Positions 7,013 to 14,432 of a stretch of DNA of 14,663 bases are shown here, piece after piece. A program made the position numbers and the translations under genes. The stretch spans positions 986 through 15,648 of the forward strand of contig DLVV01000080.1 in NCBI GenBank assembly GCA_003445035.1. Reading direction: 5' to 3'. The notes beneath the pieces are model-generated. The model worked only from the letters and a program-made list of their open reading frames with translations. It was not told where the DNA came from and ran no database searches. Every line of letters starts with the position of its first letter. The stretch's first letter is position 1. This DNA comes from Planctomycetaceae bacterium (GTDB lineage: Bacteria > Planctomycetota > Planctomycetia > Planctomycetales > Planctomycetaceae).

Positions 7013-8670
7013 GCGGGACCGAGGTGAGCAGTACGTCGACCGGAGGGGCCGCGGTCGTCGCCGCACTGGCGGCCCACGGCATCGAGACGGTCTTCGGCAT
7101 TCCCGGGACACACAATCTGGCGGTGTACGAGGGCCTGGCCGGACAGTCCGATGTGACGCATGTCCTGGCGCGGCACGAGCAGGGGGCCGGGTTCATGGCC
7201 GACGGGTACGCCCGTGCCAGCGGGGGGGTCGGGGTCTGCCTGAGCACCACCGGGCCGGCGGCGCTCAACGTGCTGACTCCCCTGGGCACCGCGTTCGCCG
7301 ATTCCGTTCCGGTGCTCTCGATCGCCAGCGAGATTCCCTCGCGGGGACTGGGCCTTGGCAAGGGGTTCCTGCACGAGTGTGTCGATCAACTGGGATGCTA
7401 CACGCCGGTGACCAAGTTCTCCGCCCGCGTGACCGAAGTCGAGGCGATCGTGCCGACGTTGTGCTCGGCCATCGCGGCGGTGACCAGCGGACGGCCCCGG
7501 CCCGCGGCGATCGACATTCCCTGTGACATTCTCGACGCCGAGGGGATCCCCGGTGACGCGGTGCCGGAAGATGAGGCCGAATCGGATTGCGATGAGCAGG
7601 CCGTCCAGCGCGTGGCGAAGGTACTGGATTCTGCCCAACGGCCATTGATCTGGGCCGGCGGTGGCGTGGTTCGCAGCGGCGGATTTTCTGCGCTGGCCCG
7701 TCTGGCCGAACGCCTGGATGCTCCGGTGTTTTCGACCGTTCTCGGCAAGGGGGCATTGCCGGCCGATCACCGGTTGTCGGCTGGTGAAGGATTGCTCCAC
7801 CCGGCCGCGAGTGACATGAGGGCCGATTGCGACGTGATGCTCGCGGTGGGCACCGGTTTCGGACAGCTCGAGACGGTCAGTTGGCAACTGCCGATGCCGC
7901 CAGTGCTGATTCAGGTGGATGTTGATCCGGCGATGATCGGCCTGAACTATGACGTGCAGGATTCGATCATTGGCGACGCGGGGACGGTGCTCGAGGCACT
8001 CTGTGAGGCGGTGTCCGAGCGGAAACCGTCCAGGGCCGACGAAGTGGCGGCGATGCGGAGCGAACTGCGGCGGCTGAGCATCGAACGATGTGGTCACGTG
8101 GTCGGCCTGATCGATGCGGTCCGTTCGGGGACACCCCGCGAGGCCATCTTCGTCAATGACCTGACGGTGGCCGGTTACTGGGGACGGTACCTGCTGGATG
8201 TCTATGAACCCCGCAGCTACCTCTATCCCTGGAATTTCTGCACGCTGGGCTACGCGCTCGCGGCATCGATCGGCGCGGCAACGGCGCGAAGAGATTGTCC
8301 GGTCGTCGTGCTGACCGGTGACGGCGGGATGCTGTTCAATGTCCAGGAACTGGCCACCGCCGTGCAGCACGGCGTTCCGCTGACGGTGATCGTGTTCAAC
8401 GATGACGCCTACGGAGTGCTCAAGCCACAGCAGGAGGACCGTTACGGGCGGACGTTCGCCACCGACCTCATGAACCCGGACCTGGTCCGTCTGGCCGAAT
8501 CGTTCGGGGCCGACGGGGTCCGCGTCAATTCCGCCGAACAACTCGGAAAGGAACTGTCCACAGCCGTCGAGAACGATCGCGTGACGGTCATCGATGTGCC
8601 GGTTTCGGTTCCCTGGCCGATCTGGAAGGGGCAGGAAGCCGTCGTGGCCACCCGAAAGGACACCGCGTGA
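7009..8670 (+). CDS. Thiamine-diphosphate-dependent enzyme, acetolactate synthase / 2-oxoacid decarboxylase-like
   Basis: The 553-residue protein has the three-domain layout of the pyruvate oxidase/acetolactate synthase family. The N-terminal pyrimidine-binding domain has FGIPGTHNLAVYEGL and RHEQGAGFMADGYARAS, with the cofactor-activating glutamate at 57. A central domain of about 190-330 includes RPLIWAGGGVVRSG. The C-terminal pyrophosphate-binding domain carries the ThDP/Mg motif GDGG at 437-440, followed after the usual spacing by NDD at 464-466. The N-terminal signature is more like stand-alone 2-oxoacid decarboxylases of the 5-guanidino-2-oxopentanoate decarboxylase (AruI) type than biosynthetic IlvB. 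No IlvN-like small subunit or other branched-chain gene is nearby, so a decarboxylase or carboligase of unknown substrate fits best. GTG is taken as start because of the GTGA overlap with the beta-helix gene; a second GTGA (8667-8670) links it to the LRR gene. Cytosolic. Confidence 0.87.
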   Translation: MSGTEVSSTSTGGAAVVAALAAHGIETVFGIPGTHNLAVYEGLAGQSDVTHVLARHEQGAGFMADGYARASGGVGVCLSTTGPAALNVLTPLGTAFADSVPVLSIASEIPSRGLGLGKGFLHECVDQLGCYTPVTKFSARVTEVEAIVPTLCSAIAAVTSGRPRPAAIDIPCDILDAEGIPGDAVPEDEAESDCDEQAVQRVAKVLDSAQRPLIWAGGGVVRSGGFSALARLAERLDAPVFSTVLGKGALPADHRLSAGEGLLHPAASDMRADCDVMLAVGTGFGQLETVSWQLPMPPVLIQVDVDPAMIGLNYDVQDSIIGDAGTVLEALCEAVSERKPSRADEVAAMRSELRRLSIERCGHVVGLIDAVRSGTPREAIFVNDLTVAGYWGRYLLDVYEPRSYLYPWNFCTLGYALAASIGAATARRDCPVVVLTGDGGMLFNVQELATAVQHGVPLTVIVFNDDAYGVLKPQQEDRYGRTFATDLMNPDLVRLAESFGADGVRVNSAEQLGKELSTAVENDRVTVIDVPVSVPWPIWKGQEAVVATRKDTA

Positions 8671-9608
8671 ATCGCCTGGCCAAGCAACTGAAGGCCCGTG
8701 GCGGGCGTGTGCGAGTCGACAAGGCCGGTCGATTGGTCTCGGTCCGTTTCGTCGATCGACCAATCGAGAAGGCGGACCTGGATCTGCTGGTGCAGTGCCG
8801 CAAGCTCCGCCGGCTCGACCTCGAGGGCTCGCGGCTTGATGACGCCGGTTTGTCCCGTTTGGCCACCATCAAGTCACTGGAGTCTCTGGCTGTGCACGAC
8901 GCCCGCATCACCGACGCGGGATTGAAGCACATTGCTCGGCTCGAACAGTTGAAGACTCTCGGGCTGGCCGGCACACGGATCGGGGATGCGGGGCTGGCGC
9001 ACCTGGCGGGGCTGGTTCGGCTTGAGGGCCTGGTGCTGACCAATTCGAAGATCACCGACAAGGGTCTGGTGCACCTGAAACCACTGGTTCGCCTGTCGGA
9101 TCTTCCGGTCCGCGGCACCGGGGCGACGTTTGGGGGCGTGGTCGATCTGTTTGTGCGGCACCAGCGTCGCGGGTTGGCTGCGGCGGTGCGGGCGATGGGA
9201 TTGGCGGCCACCGGCGACGGTCCCATCAAGCGGATTGACCTGGGGCGAACCGGGGTTCGTGACCAGGATCTGGCTCACCTGGCCGATCTCAAGGGGCTGG
9301 AACACCTGATCCTGGCCACCACCGGCATCACCGACGCCGGGCTGGTCCATGTCGGTCGCCTGAAGCGACTCAAGGGGCTCTACCTGGCCAAGTGTGCAAT
9401 CACCGATGCCGGGCTGGCTCACCTGGCCGGATTGCGTGAGGTTGAGTCGCTGAACCTCTACGGCACGGGGGTGACGGACGTGGGACTGCCTCATCTGTAC
9501 GGAATGAAGCGGATGAGGGACCTGTATCTGACGGACCTCAAGCTGAGCGAAGAGGCAATCACCAAGCTGAAGGCGGAATTGCCCAGGGTCACAGTGGCCG
9601 GTCCGTGA
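8667..9608 (+). CDS. Leucine-rich-repeat protein, planctomycete ITDAGL type
   Basis: The 313 residues consist largely of about 24-residue leucine-rich repeats built on L..L.L.GT.ITDAGLAHLAGL. Two repeat blocks are seen, at about 46-147 and 188-290. They are separated by a non-repeat stretch at 150-186 that includes a helix-like basic segment, DLFVRHQRRGLAAAVRAMG. Each block is preceded by a similar strand-rich cap (GRLVSVRFVDR at 21-31 and GPIKRIDLGRT at 185-195), suggesting two fused LRR units. No signal peptide, membrane segment or catalytic domain is present, so a cytoplasmic protein-binding role is inferred. Start GTG 8667 has AAGGA at 8656-8660, 6 nt upstream, and overlaps the ThDP gene stop as GTGA. 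It is the last gene of the operon; its stop lies only 7 nt from the stop of the convergent DUF1501 gene. Confidence 0.87.
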   Translation: MNRLAKQLKARGGRVRVDKAGRLVSVRFVDRPIEKADLDLLVQCRKLRRLDLEGSRLDDAGLSRLATIKSLESLAVHDARITDAGLKHIARLEQLKTLGLAGTRIGDAGLAHLAGLVRLEGLVLTNSKITDKGLVHLKPLVRLSDLPVRGTGATFGGVVDLFVRHQRRGLAAAVRAMGLAATGDGPIKRIDLGRTGVRDQDLAHLADLKGLEHLILATTGITDAGLVHVGRLKRLKGLYLAKCAITDAGLAHLAGLREVESLNLYGTGVTDVGLPHLYGMKRMRDLYLTDLKLSEEAITKLKAELPRVTVAGP

Positions 9609-9615
9609 CCTGCTG

Positions 9616-11100
9616 CTAGCCGATCAACTCGGTGATGGCTTTTCCCTCGGACAGCACCGGCACGGGCCGCCCCCCCACGTTGTTGAACGTCCGCTCGGTG
9701 TCGATGCCCATCGCGTGGTAGATCGTTGCCAGGACATCACGAGGGGTGAGTGGTCTGGAGGCGGGGCGTTCGCCCTTGTCGTTGGTACTGCCGATGATCT
9801 GGCCACGTGCCAGGCCTCCACCGAACATCATCACGTTGCCGGCCGGTCCCCAGTGTTCGCGACCGGGACATCCCTTGCGGACGTAGACCTTTGGCGTACG
9901 GCCGAATTCCCCGGCCAAAACCACCAGCACCTCGTCGGAGAGTCCCCGTTCGTCGAGATCCTCGATCAGCGCCGAGATGGCGCGGTCGAACTTGGGGCCA
10001 CGTCGTCTCATGACCTCGAAGATGTTGCCGTGGACGGCGTGATCGTCCCAGCCAATTCCCGAACGGTCTCCATCGCCTCGTCCATCGGGTGAGAACCGAA
10101 CGGCAACCACATCGACACCCGCCTCGACCAGTCTCCTGGCGAGCAGGGCTTGCTGGCCGGAGGTTTCCAGCCCGTACCGTTCACGAGTCCGCCGGTCCTC
10201 CCGGCTGAGATCGAAGGCTCGGGCCGCACGGCCGGAACCGCTGAGCAGATCGAAGGCCTGCTGGGTGTAACGGTCCGCGGCGTCGAGTTGACCGTGGAGG
10301 TCAATTTCCGACCTCAGGGTTCCCCGGCGGACGAAGCGGTCGAGACTGGCCAGGATGGCCCGTCGGTCGGACAGCTTCTTTCCGTCGTCTCCCGCCTGCA
10401 GGTTCTGGACCTGGAACCTTGGCCGGGACGGGTCACCGGACACCTGGAAGGGGCCGGCGTTCGGGCCGAGGTAGGCCGGCCCACCGCGATGCAGGCCGAT
10501 GGAGGACTGGCCGCCGAGTGCGACGTAGCCGGGCAAGCCGCCACCCGGGGCAGCCCGCCGTCGGTTGCGGCGCATGCCACGGGCCAGGTTGGGGTCGGTC
10601 GAGGCACCCAGCGAGATCGGAGAGGCTTCCTCGTGCTGCCGGCTACGAATCCGGTGCATGATCGCCGCACAGTCGGGGTACTCGCTCCGGCCGCTGACAA
10701 TTCGGGCTCCGAAATACCCGGTGATGAAGTTGTGCGTGCCGTCGACGTGTCCGGAGGAGGGCTGGTGGATCGAACGAATGACACTGAAGCGGTCGGCCAA
10801 TGCGGCTGTCCGCGGCAGGATTTCACAGAACTGCACTCCCGGCAGCGCCGTGGAGATGGCGTCGAGTTCACCACGGTACTCGGCGGGGGCCAGCGGCTTG
10901 GGGTCAAAGGTCTCGTGGTGACTCGGTCCGCCGTCCTGCCACAGCAGGATGACTCGCCGTTGCGGTGTTGCCCCGCCCGGCCGCGCCGCCTCGGCTCGAA
11001 GCCGCAGGATGTGCGGCAGCGAGAATGCCCCCATGCCGGTCATGACCTGGGCCATGGCACGACGGCGAGTGCATCCGGGATAGACGGGGTTCTCGGGCAT
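9616..11100 (-). CDS. DUF1501 family protein with Tat-like leader
   Basis: This is a complete DUF1501 protein of 494 residues. A twin-arginine-like leader (TRRRAMAQV at 11-19, then a mildly hydrophobic stretch ending about AEA at 36-38) predicts export in folded form. Family motifs are WQDGGPSHHETFDPKP at 54-69, near SVIRSIHQP a histidine-bearing SSGHVDGTHNF, GEFGRTPK at 397-404 and REHW at 414-417. The reaction is unknown; the fold is related to alkaline phosphatase/sulfatases. The start is taken as ATG 11100-11098, which shares one base with the upstream gene's stop in TGATG. A TTG one codon earlier is possible. No Shine-Dalgarno sequence precedes it, so translation probably depends on reinitiation after the oxidoreductase gene. 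This suggests the two proteins are needed together in the same compartment. Confidence 0.92.
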   Translation of the reverse strand: MPENPVYPGCTRRRAMAQVMTGMGAFSLPHILRLRAEAARPGGATPQRRVILLWQDGGPSHHETFDPKPLAPAEYRGELDAISTALPGVQFCEILPRTAALADRFSVIRSIHQPSSGHVDGTHNFITGYFGARIVSGRSEYPDCAAIMHRIRSRQHEEASPISLGASTDPNLARGMRRNRRRAAPGGGLPGYVALGGQSSIGLHRGGPAYLGPNAGPFQVSGDPSRPRFQVQNLQAGDDGKKLSDRRAILASLDRFVRRGTLRSEIDLHGQLDAADRYTQQAFDLLSGSGRAARAFDLSREDRRTRERYGLETSGQQALLARRLVEAGVDVVAVRFSPDGRGDGDRSGIGWDDHAVHGNIFEVMRRRGPKFDRAISALIEDLDERGLSDEVLVVLAGEFGRTPKVYVRKGCPGREHWGPAGNVMMFGGGLARGQIIGSTNDKGERPASRPLTPRDVLATIYHAMGIDTERTFNNVGGRPVPVLSEGKAITELIG

Positions 11101-12473
11101 CAAGTCAGGGAACCGTACTCGCGGTCCTTGATCAGTCCGGGCATTGGGATCGGGTAGGTGCCGTCGGGGTTGGCCTTCAACGGCGATGGCCCGTCCAGCG
11201 TCAGGCGGTCGACAGTCGGGGCGAACTCGTGCTGGCAGTTGAGCATCTGGTCGCGGGTGATGATCTGGCCGGTGTGGGCCGCCATCCGCCCCATTGCCGT
11301 CACCAGGCTGGCCTCGGCACCACGTTTCACCTCGTTGTAGGGCTCGTCCCGCCGGATCGCCGTCAGCAGGTCATCCCATTCGACCTGGTAGGGGTTGGGT
11401 TCCCGGCCGGGGAACGACCAGGCGATGTTCTCCTTGGTCATTTTCCAACCCTTGTAGATCTTCGCCCGCGAGGGAGCGTGTCCCCGTGAGGAGATCACTG
11501 CCGAGCCCTTGCTGCCGTGAGCAAAGCTGGCGAATCGCTGGTTGCAGCCGGGGATTGTGCGGCCATTGACCAGCAGTTTGGTCCCGTCGGCGTAGGTGAA
11601 CTCGATCGAGTAGGTGTCGAAGTTCTGGTCGACATCGTCGCCGCGGTAGTGCCGTCCGCCGGAGGCCTCGGCCTGGACCGGGAAGGCGTTCTTCATCCAA
11701 CTGCACTCGTCGATGTTGTGGATCAGGAAGTCACTGACCGCACCACCCGAGAGCCACAGGAAGGCGTGGAAGCGGCGGATCTGGTAGAGCAGATCGGAGG
11801 AACCCTTGGGGGCCTTGCCGGTGGCGGCCGAACCGGTTGGGCCGGCCATGCGGTAGGCCCTCAGTTCGAGCACGTCACCGATCTGGCCGTCCTGGATCCG
11901 GCGGAACAGTTCCTGCCGCGCCTTGCAGTGACGGCACATCAGGCCGACACCCACCTTGAGGTTCTTCTTGACCGATTGCTTGCCCAGGTCCAGCATCCTG
12001 CGGCTGCTGGGACCGTCGATGGAGATGGGCTTCTCCATGAAGACGTTCAGGCCCTTCTCGATGGCGTAGGTGAACTGGACCCAGCGGAAGGCGGCCGGTG
12101 TGGTCAGGATCACCACGTCGCCGGGACTCAGGCAGTCCATCGCCTCGCGATACGCTTCGAACCCGATGAACTGTCGATCCTCGGGCACGTCGACGGCGCC
12201 GCGGAAGCGGTTCGTCAGGGCCTTGTGCGAGTTGGCCATGCGGTCCTCAAAGACATCTGCCATGGCCACCAGACGGGTTGGTCCCACCTTGCTGGCCAAC
12301 GCGTTGGCTGCCGCGCCGGTTCCTCGACCACCAGCACCGACCAGGGCCAGCTGGATCGTGTTGTTTCCTGCCGCGTAGATTGCCGGCGCTGTCGAGCCGA
12401 CCAATGCCGCTGCACCGGCGACCTTCAGAAAACCACGTCGCGAATCGTCCTGAGGCTGTTGCGTTTGGCTCAT
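11100..12473 (-). CDS. Gfo/Idh/MocA family oxidoreductase, Tat-exported
   Basis: A 457-residue NAD(P)-dependent sugar/polyol dehydrogenase-type protein. It has a clear Tat leader: SRRGFLK at 11-17, a hydrophobic run AGAAALVGSTAPAIYAA, and probable cleavage near 34-36. The Rossmann domain follows, with GAGGRG at 46-51 and the family motif EKP at 147-149. The C-terminal domain has HNIDECSW at 252-259, the region holding the catalytic Asp/His of this family. An MCRHC cysteine pair at 179-183 is also present. Planctomycetes carry many such exported members; the substrate cannot be assigned, and a periplasmic enzyme would need tightly bound cofactor brought with it through Tat. The ATG start is preceded by a GGAGAG-type site about 10 nt away. 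It is the first gene of a two-gene operon with the DUF1501 gene, joined by a one-base overlap. Confidence 0.93.
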   Translation of the reverse strand: MSQTQQPQDDSRRGFLKVAGAAALVGSTAPAIYAAGNNTIQLALVGAGGRGTGAAANALASKVGPTRLVAMADVFEDRMANSHKALTNRFRGAVDVPEDRQFIGFEAYREAMDCLSPGDVVILTTPAAFRWVQFTYAIEKGLNVFMEKPISIDGPSSRRMLDLGKQSVKKNLKVGVGLMCRHCKARQELFRRIQDGQIGDVLELRAYRMAGPTGSAATGKAPKGSSDLLYQIRRFHAFLWLSGGAVSDFLIHNIDECSWMKNAFPVQAEASGGRHYRGDDVDQNFDTYSIEFTYADGTKLLVNGRTIPGCNQRFASFAHGSKGSAVISSRGHAPSRAKIYKGWKMTKENIAWSFPGREPNPYQVEWDDLLTAIRRDEPYNEVKRGAEASLVTAMGRMAAHTGQIITRDQMLNCQHEFAPTVDRLTLDGPSPLKANPDGTYPIPMPGLIKDREYGSLT

Positions 12474-12813
12474 CGTTTCTCTCTCTCCGGTACCAGGTCT
12501 TTTCGACCAATGCGGGATCGGCGGTTGATGTTGCCAGTTTTCAGGCGACTGAATTGTACGTCAACTGACCGGTCGGAATCATCTCCAACCCGCGGAGCGG
12601 GTGAATGTCTCGGGAATTGGCGGTGGGAGGCCGAGATGGACGTCCTGAGCATGGATGTAAACACATGTACACATTTGTGAAACCCATGGCAATCAGCAGG
12701 TCGGAAGATGTTGCGATTTCCGATACACTGAGATAGCTTCACGGCAACGCACACGTTTCCATTCGCTTCGGACTGACCGGGCAACTGGGAACCGAACTGG
12801 CAGAGGACGGCCG
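12474..12813. other. Divergent intergenic region between the Gfo/Idh and DUF1501 genes
   Basis: These 340 nt separate two start codons and must contain both promoters. On the minus strand a -10-like TACAAT (plus positions 12553-12558) lies about 80 nt before the Gfo/Idh start, without a good -35. On the plus strand TTGCGA (12711-12716) and TAGCTT (12734-12739) are 17 nt apart but match consensus weakly. Also present are the hairpin ACCCGC-GGA-GCGGGT (12588-12602) and an AT-richer stretch at about 12655-12685 with an imperfect tandem repeat ACACATGT/ACACATTT. No RNA gene or short coding frame could be supported. Confidence 0.55.
12588..12602. repeat. Short inverted repeat ACCCGC-N3-GCGGGT
   Basis: Six-base arms flank GGA in the leader region of the Gfo/Idh operon. 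The same half-sites with a one-base spacer occur at 5508-5520 in the promoter of the beta-helix operon. It could be a regulator site or a small RNA hairpin; there is no T-run, so it is not a terminator. Confidence 0.25.
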
Positions 12814-14226
12814 ATGTTGACAATCCCGGGGGTCCAGTCGAGTTACTGCGACGGCATGACGCGTCGCAGTTGCCTGCAGATCGGTAGCCTGGCCCTGGGT
12901 GGGTTGTCGTTGCCGGAGATACTGCGGGCCGAGGCGGAGTCGAAGTTGGATCGCCCGATCAAGGGCGTGATCATGGTGATTCTGCCCGGTGGTCCGACTC
13001 ACCTGGACATGTACGACCTGAAGCCGGACGCTCCGTCGGAGATCCGTGGCGAGTTTGATCCGATCGCGACCCGGGTTCCGGGCATGGATGTCTGTGAGCT
13101 GATGCCCGGGTTGGCCGGCATCGCGGACAAGCTTTCGGTGGTCCGGTCGTTGTACGGGTTCAAGAACGATCACAATACGCACTGGTGTTCGACCGGGTGG
13201 GAGTCTCACGACGAGATGCCCGCTTCGCCGCTGGTTCCCGGATTTCCACCGGGTGGGTGGCCGTCGCTGGGTTCAGTGCTTTCCAAGCAGCTTGGACCAC
13301 AGGTGCCGGGCGTTTCACCGGCTGTCGACCTGGTGCCGACTGACGCGGATGCCCGCTTCATCATGAGGATCGGTCCGACGCAGCCGGGATTTCTTGGATC
13401 GGCCCATGCCGGGTTCGAGGTCGATGCGGTGGATCGTCGCAACCTGAGGCTCAACGGTGTGAGCCTGCGTCGGCTGGGTGATCGCAGGCAGTTGCTTTCG
13501 AGCTTTGATCGTTTTCGTCGCCAGGTGGAGATCGACGGACGCGGTGACGGAATCGACGAATTCCATCAGCAGGCCTTCGAGGTGCTGACGTCTCCACGGT
13601 TGGCCGAGGCCCTGGACCTGAGTCGCGAGGAGCGGTCGGTCAAGAAACGTTACGGGCTGGAGGAGGAGTATCCCAACGAGCGAAACGGGAAGACGTACCT
13701 GCACCAGTTCCTGCTGGCTCGCCGGGTGATCGAGGCGGGAGCTCGTTGCGTGACGGTCGCTTTCTCGCGTTGGCCGTTCGGCCGGATGCTGAGGAACGAC
13801 TACAACTGGGACTGGCACAAGGACAACTTCAACGAGGCCCGTGGTGCGTTGCCGCTGTTCGACCTGGGGCTCTCGACGATGATCTCCGATCTCGAAGAAC
13901 GTGGCCTGCTGGACGATGTTGCCGTGGTGTCGTGGGGTGAGTTTGGGCGAACACCCAAGATCAACAGCAACGCCGGTCGGGACCACTGGCCGAACGTCGC
14001 CGGGGCCCTGTTGGCCGGAGGCGGAATGAAACACGGCCAGGTGATCGGCTCCAGCAGCCGCCTGGGTGGGGAACCTCACGAGCGGCCGGTGCATTTCCGT
14101 GAGATCTTTGCCTCGTTGTACCAGCGGCTGGGCATCGACGTCGCCACCGCCCAGCTCACCGACCTGGGTGGTCGACCGCATTACCTGGTGGGCGAGCACC
14201 GGGCGATGCCCGAACTGGTCGGCTGA
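12814..14226 (+). CDS. DUF1501 family protein with Tat-like leader
   Basis: This is a complete 470-residue DUF1501 protein in its most typical form. The leader has MTRRSCLQIGSLALGGLSLP at 15-34 and ends near AEAE at 39-42. Conserved blocks are LPGGPTHLDMYDLKPDAP at 57-74, the SVVRSLYGFKNDHNTHWCST region with several histidines, GEFGRTPKIN at 375-384 and AGRDHWP at 387-393, which align with the fragment at 1-243. Export through Tat is predicted; the reaction is not established. The ATG start has GAGG at 12803-12806, 7 nt upstream. No cytochrome-type DUF1549/DUF1553 gene, the frequent partner of DUF1501 in this phylum, is adjacent: the gene is divergent from the Gfo/Idh gene and ends 14 nt before the 3' end of a convergent tRNA gene. 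It is only modestly similar to the DUF1501 copy at 9616-11100, so a recent duplication is unlikely. Confidence 0.93.
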   Translation: MLTIPGVQSSYCDGMTRRSCLQIGSLALGGLSLPEILRAEAESKLDRPIKGVIMVILPGGPTHLDMYDLKPDAPSEIRGEFDPIATRVPGMDVCELMPGLAGIADKLSVVRSLYGFKNDHNTHWCSTGWESHDEMPASPLVPGFPPGGWPSLGSVLSKQLGPQVPGVSPAVDLVPTDADARFIMRIGPTQPGFLGSAHAGFEVDAVDRRNLRLNGVSLRRLGDRRQLLSSFDRFRRQVEIDGRGDGIDEFHQQAFEVLTSPRLAEALDLSREERSVKKRYGLEEEYPNERNGKTYLHQFLLARRVIEAGARCVTVAFSRWPFGRMLRNDYNWDWHKDNFNEARGALPLFDLGLSTMISDLEERGLLDDVAVVSWGEFGRTPKINSNAGRDHWPNVAGALLAGGGMKHGQVIGSSSRLGGEPHERPVHFREIFASLYQRLGIDVATAQLTDLGGRPHYLVGEHRAMPELVG

Positions 14227-14240
14227 TCTCCGGCGGCTAG

Positions 14241-14314
14241 TCGGGACGACAGGATTCGAACCTGCGACCTCCGGCTCCCAAAGCCGGCGCTCTGCCAGGC
14301 TGAGCTACGTCCCG
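14241..14314 (-). tRNA. tRNA-Pro (anticodon UGG)
   Basis: The minus strand folds into a full 74-nt cloverleaf: acceptor CGGGACG/CGTCCCG with discriminator A, D-arm GCTC/GAGC, anticodon stem CCGGC/GCCGG with loop TTTGGGA, short variable region AGGTC, and T-arm GCAGG/CCTGT with loop TTCGAAT. The anticodon TGG (plus 14278-14280) reads proline CCA, and by wobble CCG and others; G37 follows it as expected for m1G-modified tRNA-Pro. The 3' CCA is not encoded. A good promoter lies immediately upstream. Confidence 0.96.
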
Positions 14315-14327
14315 CGTGTTGGCTGAG

Positions 14328-14357
14328 AGTCTAGGGGGCGGAGACTCGAGTCGTCAA
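14328..14357 (-). promoter_or_regulatory. Promoter of tRNA-Pro
   Basis: On the minus strand, -35 TTGACG (plus 14352-14357), an 18-nt spacer and -10 TAGACT (plus 14328-14333) would start transcription near 14321, about 7 nt before the mature tRNA. This is the usual tight arrangement for a tRNA gene. Confidence 0.6.
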
Positions 14358-14364
14358 CGCGAGC

Positions 14365-14380
14365 CGTTTCACGTGAAACG
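14365..14380. promoter_or_regulatory. parS: parS centromere-like site (ParB binding site)
   Basis: CGTTTCACGTGAAACG is a perfect 16-bp palindrome. Its inner 14 bases, GTTTCACGTGAAAC, are identical to the core of the bacterial chromosomal parS consensus TGTTTCACGTGAAACA; only the outermost pair is C/G instead of T/A. ParB-CTP clamps load at such sites, usually near the replication origin, and spread to form the segregation complex. It lies 114 nt upstream of a gene whose product begins like ParB, and between that gene and the tRNA-Pro promoter. Confidence 0.85.
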
Positions 14381-14432
14381 CTCCGCGGGCTCGAGCGGTT
14401 GGCCAACGGTGCCCCCGGGAGCCGAACCCGTC

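Noticed and set aside
6856..8763. 635-codon minus-strand frame opposite the ThDP enzyme gene
   Set aside because: It is very rich in His/Arg/Gly/Asp with no recognisable motif and lies fully antisense to a gene with clear cofactor motifs. Long shadow frames are expected in GC-rich DNA.
11517..12680. Plus-strand frame of 387 codons opposite the Gfo/Idh gene, and similar frames at 10150-11157 and 13315-14199 opposite the DUF1501 genes
   Set aside because: All are antisense to genes with conserved family motifs and show no motif of their own.
12655..12685. AT-richer stretch with ACACATGT/ACACATTT as a regulator dyad or small CRISPR-like repeat
   Set aside because: It is only two imperfect 8-base units with no true inverted symmetry when the arms are compared, and there are no repeat-spacer units.
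12711..12739. TTGCGA-N17-TAGCTT as the promoter of the DUF1501 gene at 12814
   Set aside because: The -10 matches only three of six consensus bases, so it was mentioned in the intergenic note but not called.
14066..14326. Plus-strand 86-codon frame ending with a TGFEPATSGSQSRR-like sequence
   Set aside because: The end of this frame is a translation of the antisense strand of the tRNA-Pro gene, a well-known source of false protein entries. The rest is out of frame within the DUF1501 gene.
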